Source of the DNA: an uncultured Prevotellaceae bacterium
GTDB taxonomy: Bacteria > Bacteroidota > Bacteroidia > Bacteroidales > UBA3663
Length of the DNA stretch: 64,000 nt
Reading direction: 5' to 3'
Assembly: GCA_900319235.1 (NCBI GenBank)
Contig: ONNR01000013.1
Coordinates: 31,140-95,139 of the forward strand
A model generated the notes under the pieces. The model was not told the DNA's origin. It was given only the letters and a program-made list of their open reading frames with translations, and did not search any database. Each line of letters opens with the position of its first letter. Position 1 is the stretch's first letter. This document shows positions 37,448 through 46,155 of this stretch, one piece after another. The translations under genes and the position numbers were made by a program.

Positions 37448-39238
37448 ATGTCTAACAATTTAAAGAACACCGCTATCGAAGACTTCGATTGGGAAGCTTA
37501 CGAGAACGGCGAGACCCTTACCTCGGCAAGTAAGGAAGAGCAGGTTGCTGAGTATGACAAGACCCTCAGCAGCATCAATGCTAACGAAGTAGTCAAAGGT
37601 ACTGTAACCGCTATCAACAAGCGTGAGGTTATCGTAAACGTTGGCTACAAGAGCGAGGGCGTAATCCCAGCATCAGAGTTCCGCTACAATCCCGACCTGA
37701 AGGAAGGTGATGAAGTAGAGGTTTACATTGATTCTCCCGAGAATCGCGCTGGTCAGCTCGTGCTCTCTCACAAGAAGGCTCGCGCCACTACTTCTTGGGC
37801 CCGTGTCAACGAGGCTCTCGAGAACCAGGAGATTGTCACTGGTTTCGTGAAGTGTCGCACCAAGGGTGGTATGATTGTTGATGTCTTTGGCATCGAGGCA
37901 TTCCTCCCAGGTTCGCAGATTGACGTTAAGCCAATCCGTGACTATGACGTATTCGTCAACAAGACAATGGAATTCAAGGTTGTGAAAATCAACCAGGAGT
38001 ACCGCAATGTCGTTGTCAGCCACAAGGTGCTCATCGAGGCTGAGCTCGAAGAGAAGCGCAAGGAACTCATCTCGCAGCTTCAGAAGGGCCAGATCATCGA
38101 GGGTACTGTCAAGAACATCACCTCTTATGGTGTATTCGTTGACCTCGGTGGCGTGGACGGTCTTATCCACATCACAGACCTCAGCTGGGGCCGCGTAAGC
38201 GATCCTAAGGAGGTTGTGCAGCTCGACCAGAAGATCAAGGTCGTTATCCTCGACTTCGATGAGGAGAAGAAGCGTATCGCCCTTGGCCTGAAGCAGCTTT
38301 CTGCACATCCATGGGATGCCCTTGATCCTGACCTCAAGGTTGGTGACAAGGTGAAGGGTAAGGTTGTCGTTATGGCCGACTACGGTGCATTCGTTGAGAT
38401 TGCTCCTGGTGTTGAGGGCCTGATCCACGTATCTGAGATGAGCTGGAGCCAGCACGTACGTTCGGCCAACGATCTGCTCAAGGTCGGTGACGAGGTAGAG
38501 GCTGTCATCCTTACTCTCAGCCGTGAGGAGCGCAAGATGTCGCTCGGTCTGAAGCAGCTCAAGGAGGATCCATGGGCAAGCATCGAGACAAGGTATCCTA
38601 TTGGCTCGGATCACGAGGCCAAGGTTCGCAACTTCACCAACTTCGGTGTATTTGTTGAGCTCGAGGATGGCGTTGAGGGTCTGATCCACATCAGCGACCT
38701 CTCTTGGACCAAGAAGGTTAAGCATCCTTCTGAGTTCACCCAGATTGGTGCTCCTATCTCTGTTCGCGTGCTCGAGATCGACAAGGAGAACCGTCGTCTC
38801 AGCCTCGGTCACAAGCAGCTCGAGGAGAATCCTTGGAATGCTATCGAGGAGAAGTACACCGTTGGTTCTATCCACAATGGTACCATCGCTGAGCTCATCG
38901 ACAAGGGTGCAGTCATCAGCCTCGAAGAGGGCGTTGAAGGCTTTGCTACTCCTAAGCACCTCCAGAAGCAGGATGGTTCACAGCCTAAGTTGGGCGAGAC
39001 CCTTGACTTCAAGGTAATTGAGTTCAAGAAGGACAACCGTCGCATCATCCTCTCTCACTCTCGTATCTTCGAGGATGAGCAGAAGGCTGAGCAGCGTAAG
39101 GCCAACGCCGAGAAGCGTGCAGCTGCCAAGGCTGCTGCTGCCGAGAAGGCTGCTACTCCAATGCCAACTATTGAGAGAACGACTCTCGGTGACATTGACG
39201 CTCTTGCAGCTCTTCGCGACAAGCTCGCCGGCAAGTAA
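37448..39238 (+). CDS. rpsA: 30S ribosomal protein S1
   Basis: A 596-residue protein with six S1 RNA-binding domains, each with a GxVxxxxxxGxxVxx phrase: GTVTAINKREVIVNVG, GFVKCRTKGGMIVDVFG, GTVKNITSYGVFVDLGG, GKVVVMADYGAFVEIAPG, AKVRNFTNFGVFVELEDG and GTIAELIDKGAVISLEEG. S1 helps unwind mRNA on the 30S subunit. In Bacteroidota, where Shine-Dalgarno sites are rare, it is thought to matter for start selection. The start at MSNNLKNTAIEDF is set by the promoter at 37395. The tail is Ala/Lys/Glu-rich. Confidence 0.96.
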   Translation: MSNNLKNTAIEDFDWEAYENGETLTSASKEEQVAEYDKTLSSINANEVVKGTVTAINKREVIVNVGYKSEGVIPASEFRYNPDLKEGDEVEVYIDSPENRAGQLVLSHKKARATTSWARVNEALENQEIVTGFVKCRTKGGMIVDVFGIEAFLPGSQIDVKPIRDYDVFVNKTMEFKVVKINQEYRNVVVSHKVLIEAELEEKRKELISQLQKGQIIEGTVKNITSYGVFVDLGGVDGLIHITDLSWGRVSDPKEVVQLDQKIKVVILDFDEEKKRIALGLKQLSAHPWDALDPDLKVGDKVKGKVVVMADYGAFVEIAPGVEGLIHVSEMSWSQHVRSANDLLKVGDEVEAVILTLSREERKMSLGLKQLKEDPWASIETRYPIGSDHEAKVRNFTNFGVFVELEDGVEGLIHISDLSWTKKVKHPSEFTQIGAPISVRVLEIDKENRRLSLGHKQLEENPWNAIEEKYTVGSIHNGTIAELIDKGAVISLEEGVEGFATPKHLQKQDGSQPKLGETLDFKVIEFKKDNRRIILSHSRIFEDEQKAEQRKANAEKRAAAKAAAAEKAATPMPTIERTTLGDIDALAALRDKLAGK

Positions 39239-39295
39239 GACCCAGACCCTCTAAATCCCCCTGCTTAGGGGGACTTTAGCTGGAGAATAAAAATT

Positions 39296-39332
39296 CAGGC
39301 GCTATCCCGATTGGGGTAGCGCCTGTTTTTCT
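39296..39332. terminator. Bidirectional terminator between rpsA and miaB
   Basis: Stem CAGGCGCTA (39296-39304) with TAGCGCCTG (39317-39325), loop with CCC/GGGG pairing, then TTTTTCTT on plus. On minus the stem is followed by AATTTTTATTC, so it can end both rpsA and miaB transcripts. Confidence 0.88.
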
Positions 39333-39339
39333 TATATCT

Positions 39340-39404
39340 CGAATTATCGAATTGGGGTTATCCGTCGAGTAATGGCAAGAAATGTTCTCTAATTCGATAA
39401 TTCG
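39340..39404. repeat. 14-bp perfect inverted repeat downstream of miaB
   Basis: CGAATTATCGAATT (39340-39353) and AATTCGATAATTCG (39391-39404) flank 37 bases. The geometry (14-16-bp arms, ~36-base spacer) matches the repeat at 27669-27735 although the sequence differs. Confidence 0.65.
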
Positions 39405-39416
39405 TGATGGAGAGAG

Positions 39417-40766
39417 TTATACTAATTCTCCGAGCAAGGTAGCCGATGAAGCATCGGTGACGCGGACCATCACCAGGTCTCCGGGCTTGGCATTACCCTT
39501 GGGGAAGACGATCATCTTGTTTTGTTGCGAGCGGCCGCACATCTGTTCGCGGCTGCGTTTCGAATATCCTTCGACGAGCACCTCGAAGGTCTTGCCGATG
39601 TCGCGACGATTGCTTTCGAGACTGAGTTCGTTCTGCAGGGCGATGATTTCGTTGAGTCGACGAATCTTCTCCTCTTCGGGAACGTCGTCGGCATAGTGGC
39701 GAGCTGCAAAAGTGCCGGGACGTTCACTGTACTTGAACATAAATGCCGAATCATAACCAACTTCGCGCATCAGGCTGAGCGTCTGGGCATGATCGTCGAG
39801 CGTTTCACCACAGAAGCCGCAGAACACGTCGGTTGAAAGTCCGCAGTCGGGGATGATGCGCCGAACGGCAGCAATGCGATCAAGGTACCACTCGCGGTCG
39901 TACTTGCGGTTCATCTTTTTGAGCACGGCCGAAGAGCCAGACTGGACTGGCAAGTGCAGATGATGACAGATGTTCTTGTGAGCGGCCATCGTTTCGAGGA
40001 TCTTGTCGCTCATGTCTTCGGGATTGCTGGTCGAGAAACGGATGCGCATTCCGGGAGCGGCGTCGGCAACGATGCCAAGGAGGTCGGCAAAGTCGATGCC
40101 TTCCTGCTTTTCAGCGTCGCAGTATCGATAGCTGTTGACGTTCTGTCCAAGCAGAGTCACTTCCTTGAAGCCCTTTTGCTCCAGGTCACGCAGTTCGTTG
40201 AGAATCGAACTGACTTCGCGTGAACGTTCACGACCACGGGTATAGGGAACGATGCAATAAGAGCAGAAGTTGTTGCAACCACGCATAATCGAAATGAATC
40301 CGCTGATGCGGCTATTGCCGACGCGGCTGGGAATGATATCCTTGTAGGTCTCGGTAGTTGATAACTGAACATTGACTGCCTTCTCGCCAGCTTCAGCAGC
40401 TGCCACGAGATTGGGCAGGTCAAGATAGGAGTCGGGACCTGCTACGAGGTCGGCGCCGTGCTCGAAAAGCCCATCGCGGACACGTTCAGCCATGCATCCC
40501 AATACTCCTACAATGAGTTGGTTGTGCATGCCGCTGTCCTTCGGACTTTTGGCCCGCTTGTTCTTGACACTCTGGAAGAACTGCAGTCGGCTATATATCT
40601 TCTGCTCGGCATTATCACGCACCGAACAGGTGTTCATAAAGACGGCGTCAGCATCGTCGATGTTTTCGCACAGCTCGTAGCCAATGGTCTGCATTATGCT
40701 GGCAACAACCTCGCTGTCTGCTACATTCATCTGACAACCGTAGGTCTCTATGAATAGTTTCTTCAT
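39417..40766 (-). CDS. miaB: tRNA-2-methylthio-N6-dimethylallyladenosine synthase (MiaB)
   Basis: Radical SAM methylthiotransferase that completes ms2i6A37 in tRNAs reading UNN codons. The N-terminal UPF0004 domain has three cluster cysteines (TYGCQMN, NTCSVRDNA, GVLGCMAERV). The radical SAM motif is GCNNFCSYCIVPYTRGRE (CxxxCxxC), and a TRAM domain closes the protein (~380-449). The length of 449 residues is normal. Confidence 0.96.
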   Translation of the reverse strand: MKKLFIETYGCQMNVADSEVVASIMQTIGYELCENIDDADAVFMNTCSVRDNAEQKIYSRLQFFQSVKNKRAKSPKDSGMHNQLIVGVLGCMAERVRDGLFEHGADLVAGPDSYLDLPNLVAAAEAGEKAVNVQLSTTETYKDIIPSRVGNSRISGFISIMRGCNNFCSYCIVPYTRGRERSREVSSILNELRDLEQKGFKEVTLLGQNVNSYRYCDAEKQEGIDFADLLGIVADAAPGMRIRFSTSNPEDMSDKILETMAAHKNICHHLHLPVQSGSSAVLKKMNRKYDREWYLDRIAAVRRIIPDCGLSTDVFCGFCGETLDDHAQTLSLMREVGYDSAFMFKYSERPGTFAARHYADDVPEEEKIRRLNEIIALQNELSLESNRRDIGKTFEVLVEGYSKRSREQMCGRSQQNKMIVFPKGNAKPGDLVMVRVTDASSATLLGELV

Positions 40767-40814
40767 ACTATTTTGTTAAATATTGTTTATAAATTGAACT
40801 TTGTTGTAAAAAAA

Positions 40815-40846
40815 TTTGGCAAATGGATGAAAACATCTTATCTTTG
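40815..40846 (+). promoter_or_regulatory. Strong promoter of a short transcript upstream of the CoA-transferase
   Basis: TTTG at 40815-40818, 20 bases, TATCTTTG at 40839-40846, a complete consensus promoter. It lies more than 200 bases from the next gene and is followed closely by a terminator. Confidence 0.75.
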
Positions 40847-40852
40847 CAGCGA

Positions 40853-40920
40853 AAATTTATCATAGTTAAGGTTTAGGTTAATACAACAAGCGAGCCTGTG
40901 AAGGTTAGCTTGTTTTTTTA
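40853..40920 (+). ncRNA. Candidate ~65-nt small RNA or attenuated leader
   Basis: The span begins at the start point expected from the promoter above. It ends in a hairpin (ACAAGC 40886-40891 with GCTTGT 40908-40913, inner pairs AGCC/GGTT) directly followed by seven T residues. No open frame of note is present. It could be a stand-alone small RNA or a transcription attenuator for the CoA-transferase gene, whose own promoter at 40991 lies downstream. Confidence 0.5.
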
Positions 40921-40990
40921 TATCATTCGCTTTACAGGTTGACCAAAATGGGACAAAAAAGGAGGGATAAGATGAATTTCCCCCGAAATA

Positions 40991-41022
40991 TTTGTCTGTT
41001 TCAGCAAAATTCTGTAAATTTG
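40991..41022 (+). promoter_or_regulatory. Promoter of the CoA-transferase gene
   Basis: TTTG at 40991-40994, 20 bases, TAAATTTG at 41015-41022, giving a ~40-base leader to the ATG at 41069. Confidence 0.78.
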
Positions 41023-41068
41023 CGCCGCAAAGATAGCCATTATTTTTCAAAGACGCAAGAAAATTGAT

Positions 41069-42559
41069 ATGAATTATACGAAAATGACTCCTGAAGAGGC
41101 CGCAGCGCTCATCAAAGATGGCGATACACTTAGTTTTAGCGGCTTCTCTTCGACCGGCACACCACGAGTTGTTACCGAAGCGTTAGCCAAAAGAGCCGAA
41201 GCCGAACATGCCGCAGGTCGTCCTTTCAAAGTAAGTCTGTTTACAGGAGCTATTACGAGCGACAAGCTCGACGATGCCTTAGCCAATGCACATGCCGTCG
41301 ATCGTCGAATGCCTTTCAATGGTTCGCCAGTGATGCGCAAAGCTATCAACAGTGGAGAGGTGAATTATCTTGATATGCACCTCTCGGTAGTTGGACAATA
41401 TGTGCGCTATGGCTTCCTCGGCAAGGTAGATTGGTGCATCATCGAGGCTGTCGAGGTCTCTGATTTGGGTGAGATAACCCTTGCTGGTGGCGTCGGTTGT
41501 GTGGATACCTATGCCCGTGTAGCCGACAAGATCATCATTGAACTGAATTCGGCTTACGACTATCGTATCCGAGGAATGCATGATATTTACACGGTGGCAG
41601 ATCCTCCTCGCCGAGACGTTATCCCCATCTATAAGCCCTCCGACCGTATTGGCAGTCCTATCTTGAAGGTCGATCCCAAGAAGATTGTTGCTGTCGTTCC
41701 TTGCCACTATCACTACAATGTGCCGCCCTTTACTCCCCTTGACGAGATTACCACCAAGCTTGGTCGGAATGTTGTTGATTTCTTGTCGAATGAATTTCGT
41801 ATAGGTCATCTCCATTCGGGTATCCTTCCCATCCAATCGGGTGTGGGTAATGTGTCGAATGCCGTACTTGAGGCGTTGAAGGACGCCTCCGACATTCCTC
41901 CTTTTACGCTTTATACCGAGGTGTTGCAGGACAAGGGCGTCGACCTGATTGACTTGGGACGCTGCACATTTGCTTCGACAGGCTCACTTTACTTGAGTGA
42001 TGCATATTATGATAAGGTGATGAATAACATCGACTTCTACAAGGACCACATTATCCTGCGACCTTATGAGTTGTCGAACCACCCGGAGATTGTACGCCGA
42101 CTTGGTGTCATCACCATCAACACTGCGCTGGAAGTGGACATCTATGGCAATGTCAATTCTACCCATGTCCTGGGCACCAAGATGATGAACGGTATTGGTG
42201 GCGCTGCCGACTTTGCACGCAATGCATACACGTCCATCTTCATCTGTCCTTCTATCGCAAAGAAAGGCACCATCTCTGCTATCGTGCCCTATGTCACCCA
42301 TGTCGATAGTTCAGAACATTCTGTGATGGTGGTTGTTACAGACCAGGGCGTTGCCGACCTGCGAGGCAAGTCACCTCGTCAGCGTGCCGAGACCATCATC
42401 GAAAATTGTGCACACCCAAGCTATCGACCCTTGCTGCGCAAGTATCTCGAATTGGCACTCAAGGAAGGTGGGCATACACCAATGTCACTCGACCACTGTT
42501 TTGACTTCCACAAGGAGTTCCGCAAGTCGGGAGATATGCACAACACCACTTTCGATTGA
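41069..42559 (+). CDS. Acetyl-CoA hydrolase/transferase family (probable succinyl-CoA:acetate CoA-transferase)
   Basis: A 496-residue class I CoA-transferase with both halves of the family fold. The catalytic Glu is expected in FTLYTEVLQDKGVDL (~275-289). The CoA-site glycine motif is in LPIQSGVGNVSNAVLEAL (~253-270) and NGIGGAADFARNAY (~375-388). In anaerobic Bacteroidales such enzymes move CoA between succinyl-CoA, acetyl-CoA or propionyl-CoA and free acids during fermentation; the precise pair is not readable. It has its own promoter and possibly an attenuator upstream. Confidence 0.88.
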   Translation: MNYTKMTPEEAAALIKDGDTLSFSGFSSTGTPRVVTEALAKRAEAEHAAGRPFKVSLFTGAITSDKLDDALANAHAVDRRMPFNGSPVMRKAINSGEVNYLDMHLSVVGQYVRYGFLGKVDWCIIEAVEVSDLGEITLAGGVGCVDTYARVADKIIIELNSAYDYRIRGMHDIYTVADPPRRDVIPIYKPSDRIGSPILKVDPKKIVAVVPCHYHYNVPPFTPLDEITTKLGRNVVDFLSNEFRIGHLHSGILPIQSGVGNVSNAVLEALKDASDIPPFTLYTEVLQDKGVDLIDLGRCTFASTGSLYLSDAYYDKVMNNIDFYKDHIILRPYELSNHPEIVRRLGVITINTALEVDIYGNVNSTHVLGTKMMNGIGGAADFARNAYTSIFICPSIAKKGTISAIVPYVTHVDSSEHSVMVVVTDQGVADLRGKSPRQRAETIIENCAHPSYRPLLRKYLELALKEGGHTPMSLDHCFDFHKEFRKSGDMHNTTFD

Positions 42560-42576
42560 TCATCAATTGAAAGGAT

Positions 42577-42639
42577 CTCGAACCCCTCTTAACCCCTCTT
42601 AACCATTCGAACCCCTCTTAACCCTTCAGAACTTTATAT
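42577..42639 (+). repeat. TCGAACCCCTCTTAACCC short repeats in aspS leader
   Basis: About six 9-11 base units (TCGAACCCC, TCTTAACCCC, TCTTAACCAT, TCGAACCCC, TCTTAACCC, TTCAGAAC) lie just before the aspS start. Confidence 0.7.
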
Positions 42640-42653
42640 AACCTCACATAACT

Positions 42654-44468
42654 ATGTATCGTAAACAAACCTGTGGCGAGCTTCGTCTTGCCAATGTTGG
42701 CCAGGAGGTCACGCTGGCCGGATGGGTGCAGCGCGTCCGCAAGATGGGCGGCCTCACTTTCGTTGATCTTCGTGATCGTTATGGTATCACTCAGCTCGTT
42801 TTCGATGAGAGCGAGGCTGATGCAGCTCTTTGTGAAAAGGCCACACACCTGGGTCGTGAATATGTCATTCAGGTGATTGGCATTGTACGCGAACGTGAAA
42901 GCAAGAATAAGAATATTCCTACTGGCGACGTCGAGATTGTGGCCAAGGAGCTGAACGTGATTTCGGCTTCCGAGGTTCCACCTTTCACCATCGAAGACAA
43001 GACCGATGGTGGCGATGACCTTCGTATGCAGTATCGTTATCTCGACTTGCGTCGTCCGATGGTTCGCAAGAATCTGGAACTTCGTCACAAGCTGGCTTTC
43101 GAGGTGCGTCGTTATCTTGATGCACAGAACTTCCTGGAGGTGGAAACCCCAATGCTCATCAAATCGACACCCGAGGGTGCACGCGACTTTGTGGTTCCTT
43201 CCCGTATGAATCCCGGGCAGTTCTATGCCTTGCCACAATCTCCCCAGCAGTTCAAGCAGCTGCTTATGGTGGCTGGTTTCGACCGTTATTTCCAGATTGT
43301 AAAGTGTTTCCGCGATGAGGACCTTCGCGCCGACCGTCAGCCTGAGTTCACACAGATCGACTGCGAGATGTCGTTTGTCGAGCAGGATGATGTCATCGAG
43401 ATGTTCGAAGGCATGATGAAGCATCTTTTCAAGGAACTCAAGGGCATCGAGTTCGACAAGTTCCCCCGCATGACCTGGGAGGATGCTATGAAGTACTATG
43501 GTTCCGACAAGCCGGATCTTCGTTTTGGCATGAAGTTCGTCGAACTTAAGAACATGTCGCCGCTGCGTGCTTACGTTCAGGGTGCCGACACCAGTGGGGT
43601 AGGACAGAGCGTCTTCCCCGAGGGACAGTTCTCGGTATTCGACAGCGTGCCCTATGTGGCTGGCATCAATGCCAAGGGCTGTGCAAACTATACACGCAAG
43701 CAGATTGACGGTCTCACCGACTTCGTGAAGCGTTCGCAGATTGGTGCCAAGGGCCTTATCTGGGTGCGCAAGAACGAGGATGGCAGCATCAAGTCGAGCA
43801 TCGATAAGTTCTATGCTCCCGAGGTCATCGAGACCATCTGCCAGAAGTTCGAAGCCGAGCCTGGCGACCTGATGCTCATCCTTTGCGGTGAAATGCGTCG
43901 CACGCAGAAGCAGCTTTGTGCCCTTCGTCTCGAGATGGGTCAGCGCCTTGGCTTCCGCGATCCTTCTGTCTATGTGCCCCTTTGGGTCATCGACTTCCCG
44001 CTCTTCGAATGGGATGAGGAGACACAGCGCTACTATGCTACCCATCACCCGTTCACCAGCCCCAATCCTGAGGACATCCCGCTCCTCGACGCCGATCAGG
44101 GCAAGGTTCGTTCGTGGGCTTACGACTGCGTCATGAATGGCGTAGAGCTCGGTGGCGGTTCGGTTCGTATCCACGACTCTAAGTTGCAGGAGAAGATGTT
44201 CGAACTCCTTGGCTTCACCGAGGAGAAGGCCATGGAACAGTTTGGCTGTCTGATTAATGCCTTCAAGTATGGTGCACCTCCTCACGCTGGTCTTGCATTC
44301 GGCTTGGATCGCGTCGTTTCGATGTTTGCCGAAATCGATTCCATCCGCGACACCATCGCATTCCCCAAGAATAACCAGGGACGCGACGTGATGATCGATG
44401 CACCTTGCGCCATCGACCAGGCCCAGCTCGACGAGCTCCAGATTGCGTTGAACCTCAAGGAGGAATAA
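42654..44468 (+). CDS. aspS: Aspartyl-tRNA synthetase
   Basis: Class II synthetase of 604 residues with the bacterial layout: N-terminal OB-fold ([20 protein letters not shown], ~24-43), catalytic motif 2 ([18 protein letters not shown], ~221-238), a GAD insert domain (~290-420) and motif 3 ([13 protein letters not shown], ~545-557). The GAD insert marks the bacterial type. A short repeat block precedes the ATG and a strong terminator follows. Confidence 0.97.
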   Translation: MYRKQTCGELRLANVGQEVTLAGWVQRVRKMGGLTFVDLRDRYGITQLVFDESEADAALCEKATHLGREYVIQVIGIVRERESKNKNIPTGDVEIVAKELNVISASEVPPFTIEDKTDGGDDLRMQYRYLDLRRPMVRKNLELRHKLAFEVRRYLDAQNFLEVETPMLIKSTPEGARDFVVPSRMNPGQFYALPQSPQQFKQLLMVAGFDRYFQIVKCFRDEDLRADRQPEFTQIDCEMSFVEQDDVIEMFEGMMKHLFKELKGIEFDKFPRMTWEDAMKYYGSDKPDLRFGMKFVELKNMSPLRAYVQGADTSGVGQSVFPEGQFSVFDSVPYVAGINAKGCANYTRKQIDGLTDFVKRSQIGAKGLIWVRKNEDGSIKSSIDKFYAPEVIETICQKFEAEPGDLMLILCGEMRRTQKQLCALRLEMGQRLGFRDPSVYVPLWVIDFPLFEWDEETQRYYATHHPFTSPNPEDIPLLDADQGKVRSWAYDCVMNGVELGGGSVRIHDSKLQEKMFELLGFTEEKAMEQFGCLINAFKYGAPPHAGLAFGLDRVVSMFAEIDSIRDTIAFPKNNQGRDVMIDAPCAIDQAQLDELQIALNLKEE

Positions 44469-44487
44469 TTGCCTCCAATCCCCATAG

Positions 44488-44536
44488 AAAGGAATGGAAA
44501 CCTGTGTCGTTTCCATCCCTTTCTTCGTTTTTTCTA
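44488..44536 (+). terminator. Terminator after aspS
   Basis: GAAAGGAATGGAAAC (44488-44502) pairs with GTTTCCATCCCTTTC (44510-44524) with one mismatch, followed by TTCGTTTTTTC. Confidence 0.88.
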
Positions 44537-44579
44537 CTTCTATCCTTTATTATATTAATCCATAAAACACCATCCACAC

Positions 44580-46007
44580 ATGAAAAGATTCCTGTTGTTT
44601 ATTCTCACAATCCTGACCCTCGTCAGCACGGCTGATGCCAAGAAGAAGGTCAAAGGCCCCGTGAACCTTGTCAACACCCCCAGGGATATGGCTATTCAGT
44701 TCGCCAAGAGCGAACTCAAGCGATTTCCACACCTTTATCTCTACGATTATGGCCGTGTGCCCTTCTTTGGCTACACCCAGGGCGTGGGCGGCACCTCCTA
44801 TCTCTACCTCTATCGCAAGACGGGCGATCGTCGTTACTTCCAGTATGCCGAGGAATGGTGCGACACGCTCTGTATGGACGATGGCACAATCCAGAAGCGC
44901 TCGATGGAGACCTACAACCTCGACCTGATTCGTGGAGGTTGGGTGGTTTGCGAAGTCTATAACCTGATAAAAGAGAATCCCGGTCTCGTGGGTGGCAAGG
45001 AGATTGCCGAAAAGAAGCTGGAGAAGTATAAGAAATGCATGGAGATGCAGCTCATCAAGCAGCTCAAGAACCATCCAAAGACTTGCGACGGAGGCTATTG
45101 GCACAAACTTGTCTATCCCCATCAGATGTGGCTCGATGGCATCTACATGGCATCTCCTTTTATGGCCATCTATGGGCAGACGTTCAATCATCCCGAATGG
45201 CAGGCCGAAGCATTGCAGCAGGTCATCACTTGCTGGCACCACACCTACGATGCTCGTACTGGTCTTCTCCATCACGCTTGGGACGAGAGCGCTTCGCAGC
45301 GTTGGAGCGATGCTGAAGGTCATTCGCCCAACTTCTGGGGACGTTCGGTAGGATGGTACCTGATGGCTATGGTCGATATTCTCGACTACATCCCCGAAGG
45401 TTTCACCTCACAATTCAACTGTGGACGCAAGGACACCATTCAGATTTCCGGACGCGACACGCTCATCTCGTACATCAACCAGCTCGTCGATGCCTTGCCT
45501 CAATATCAACGCGGAGGCCTTTGGTACCAGGTGCTCGATTGCCCGGATAAGGCGGGCAACTGGCCCGAGGCCACTGTCACTGTGCAATTCATGTATGCCA
45601 TTGCAAAAGCAGTCAACAAGGGCTATCTTCCAGCCGACCGCATCAAGATTGCCTGGGATGCCTACAATGGTCTGCAGCAGACTGTCTTTACCGATTGCCG
45701 AAAAGTCAATGCCGAAGGCAAGGTGATTGGTGACGAGCGTGACCCGATGACTTACGAATATGGACCCCAGCATACGATGGTGGTTCGTCTGGCCGATGGC
45801 ACCTTCTCCCTCACGCAATGCTGTGCCGTAGGAGGTTTGGGAGGCAACAAGTATCGTGACGGTTCCTTCGAGTACTATATCGGCGAACGTGTGCGCGACA
45901 ACGACGGCAAGGGCTCGGGCATCTTTATTATGGGATGCTGGGAACTCGATGACTCCATGGAGTGGGAATGCGGTATTGTGCCTATAGAAGAGTTATCATT
46001 CAAATAA
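44580..46007 (+). CDS. GH105 unsaturated rhamnogalacturonyl hydrolase, secreted (second copy)
   Basis: A 475-residue protein with a signal peptide (residues 1-20, ending STADA). GH105 features are GGYWHKLVYPHQMWLDGIYM (~175-194, with the conserved Asp) and SPNFWGRSVGWYLMAMVDIL (~250-269). It is closer in these blocks to the copy at 60310 than to that at 9909, suggesting a different subgroup or substrate. It stands alone: aspS ends with a terminator upstream and a hairpin follows. Confidence 0.9.
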   Translation: MKRFLLFILTILTLVSTADAKKKVKGPVNLVNTPRDMAIQFAKSELKRFPHLYLYDYGRVPFFGYTQGVGGTSYLYLYRKTGDRRYFQYAEEWCDTLCMDDGTIQKRSMETYNLDLIRGGWVVCEVYNLIKENPGLVGGKEIAEKKLEKYKKCMEMQLIKQLKNHPKTCDGGYWHKLVYPHQMWLDGIYMASPFMAIYGQTFNHPEWQAEALQQVITCWHHTYDARTGLLHHAWDESASQRWSDAEGHSPNFWGRSVGWYLMAMVDILDYIPEGFTSQFNCGRKDTIQISGRDTLISYINQLVDALPQYQRGGLWYQVLDCPDKAGNWPEATVTVQFMYAIAKAVNKGYLPADRIKIAWDAYNGLQQTVFTDCRKVNAEGKVIGDERDPMTYEYGPQHTMVVRLADGTFSLTQCCAVGGLGGNKYRDGSFEYYIGERVRDNDGKGSGIFIMGCWELDDSMEWECGIVPIEELSFK

Positions 46008-46032
46008 TCCTTATCCTTTAGGATAAAACGTC

Positions 46033-46090
46033 AATCCAATTGGTCAAAAATGCTCTTTTTTCGAGCAAAAGACCAATTGGATTACTTTTT
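46033..46090 (+). terminator. Terminator after the second GH105 gene
   Basis: A 13-bp perfect stem, AATCCAATTGGTC (46033-46045) with GACCAATTGGATT (46071-46083), around an inner hairpin TGCTC/GAGCA, followed by ACTTTTTG. It shares the CCAATT/AATTGG core with array 1. Confidence 0.8.
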
Positions 46091-46101
46091 GTGCCTTCAA
46101 A

Positions 46102-46133
46102 TTTGGTGGTTTGAACAAAATGCTATATTTTTG
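46102..46133 (+). promoter_or_regulatory. Promoter of the dehydratase activase gene
   Basis: TTTG at 46102-46105, 20 bases, TATTTTTG at 46126-46133. The predicted start point near 46140 excludes the upstream ATGs of the open frame and leaves 46144 or 46156 as starts. Confidence 0.78.
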
Positions 46134-46155
46134 TACACTAAATATGTTTGAAGGA

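Noticed and set aside
42618..44516. 632-codon minus-strand open frame opposite aspS
   Set aside because: It is a shadow of aspS produced by codon bias; it has no family likeness.
46111..46155. N-terminal extension of the activase
   Set aside because: It overlaps the -7 box at 46126-46133, so those codons would lie upstream of the transcript start.
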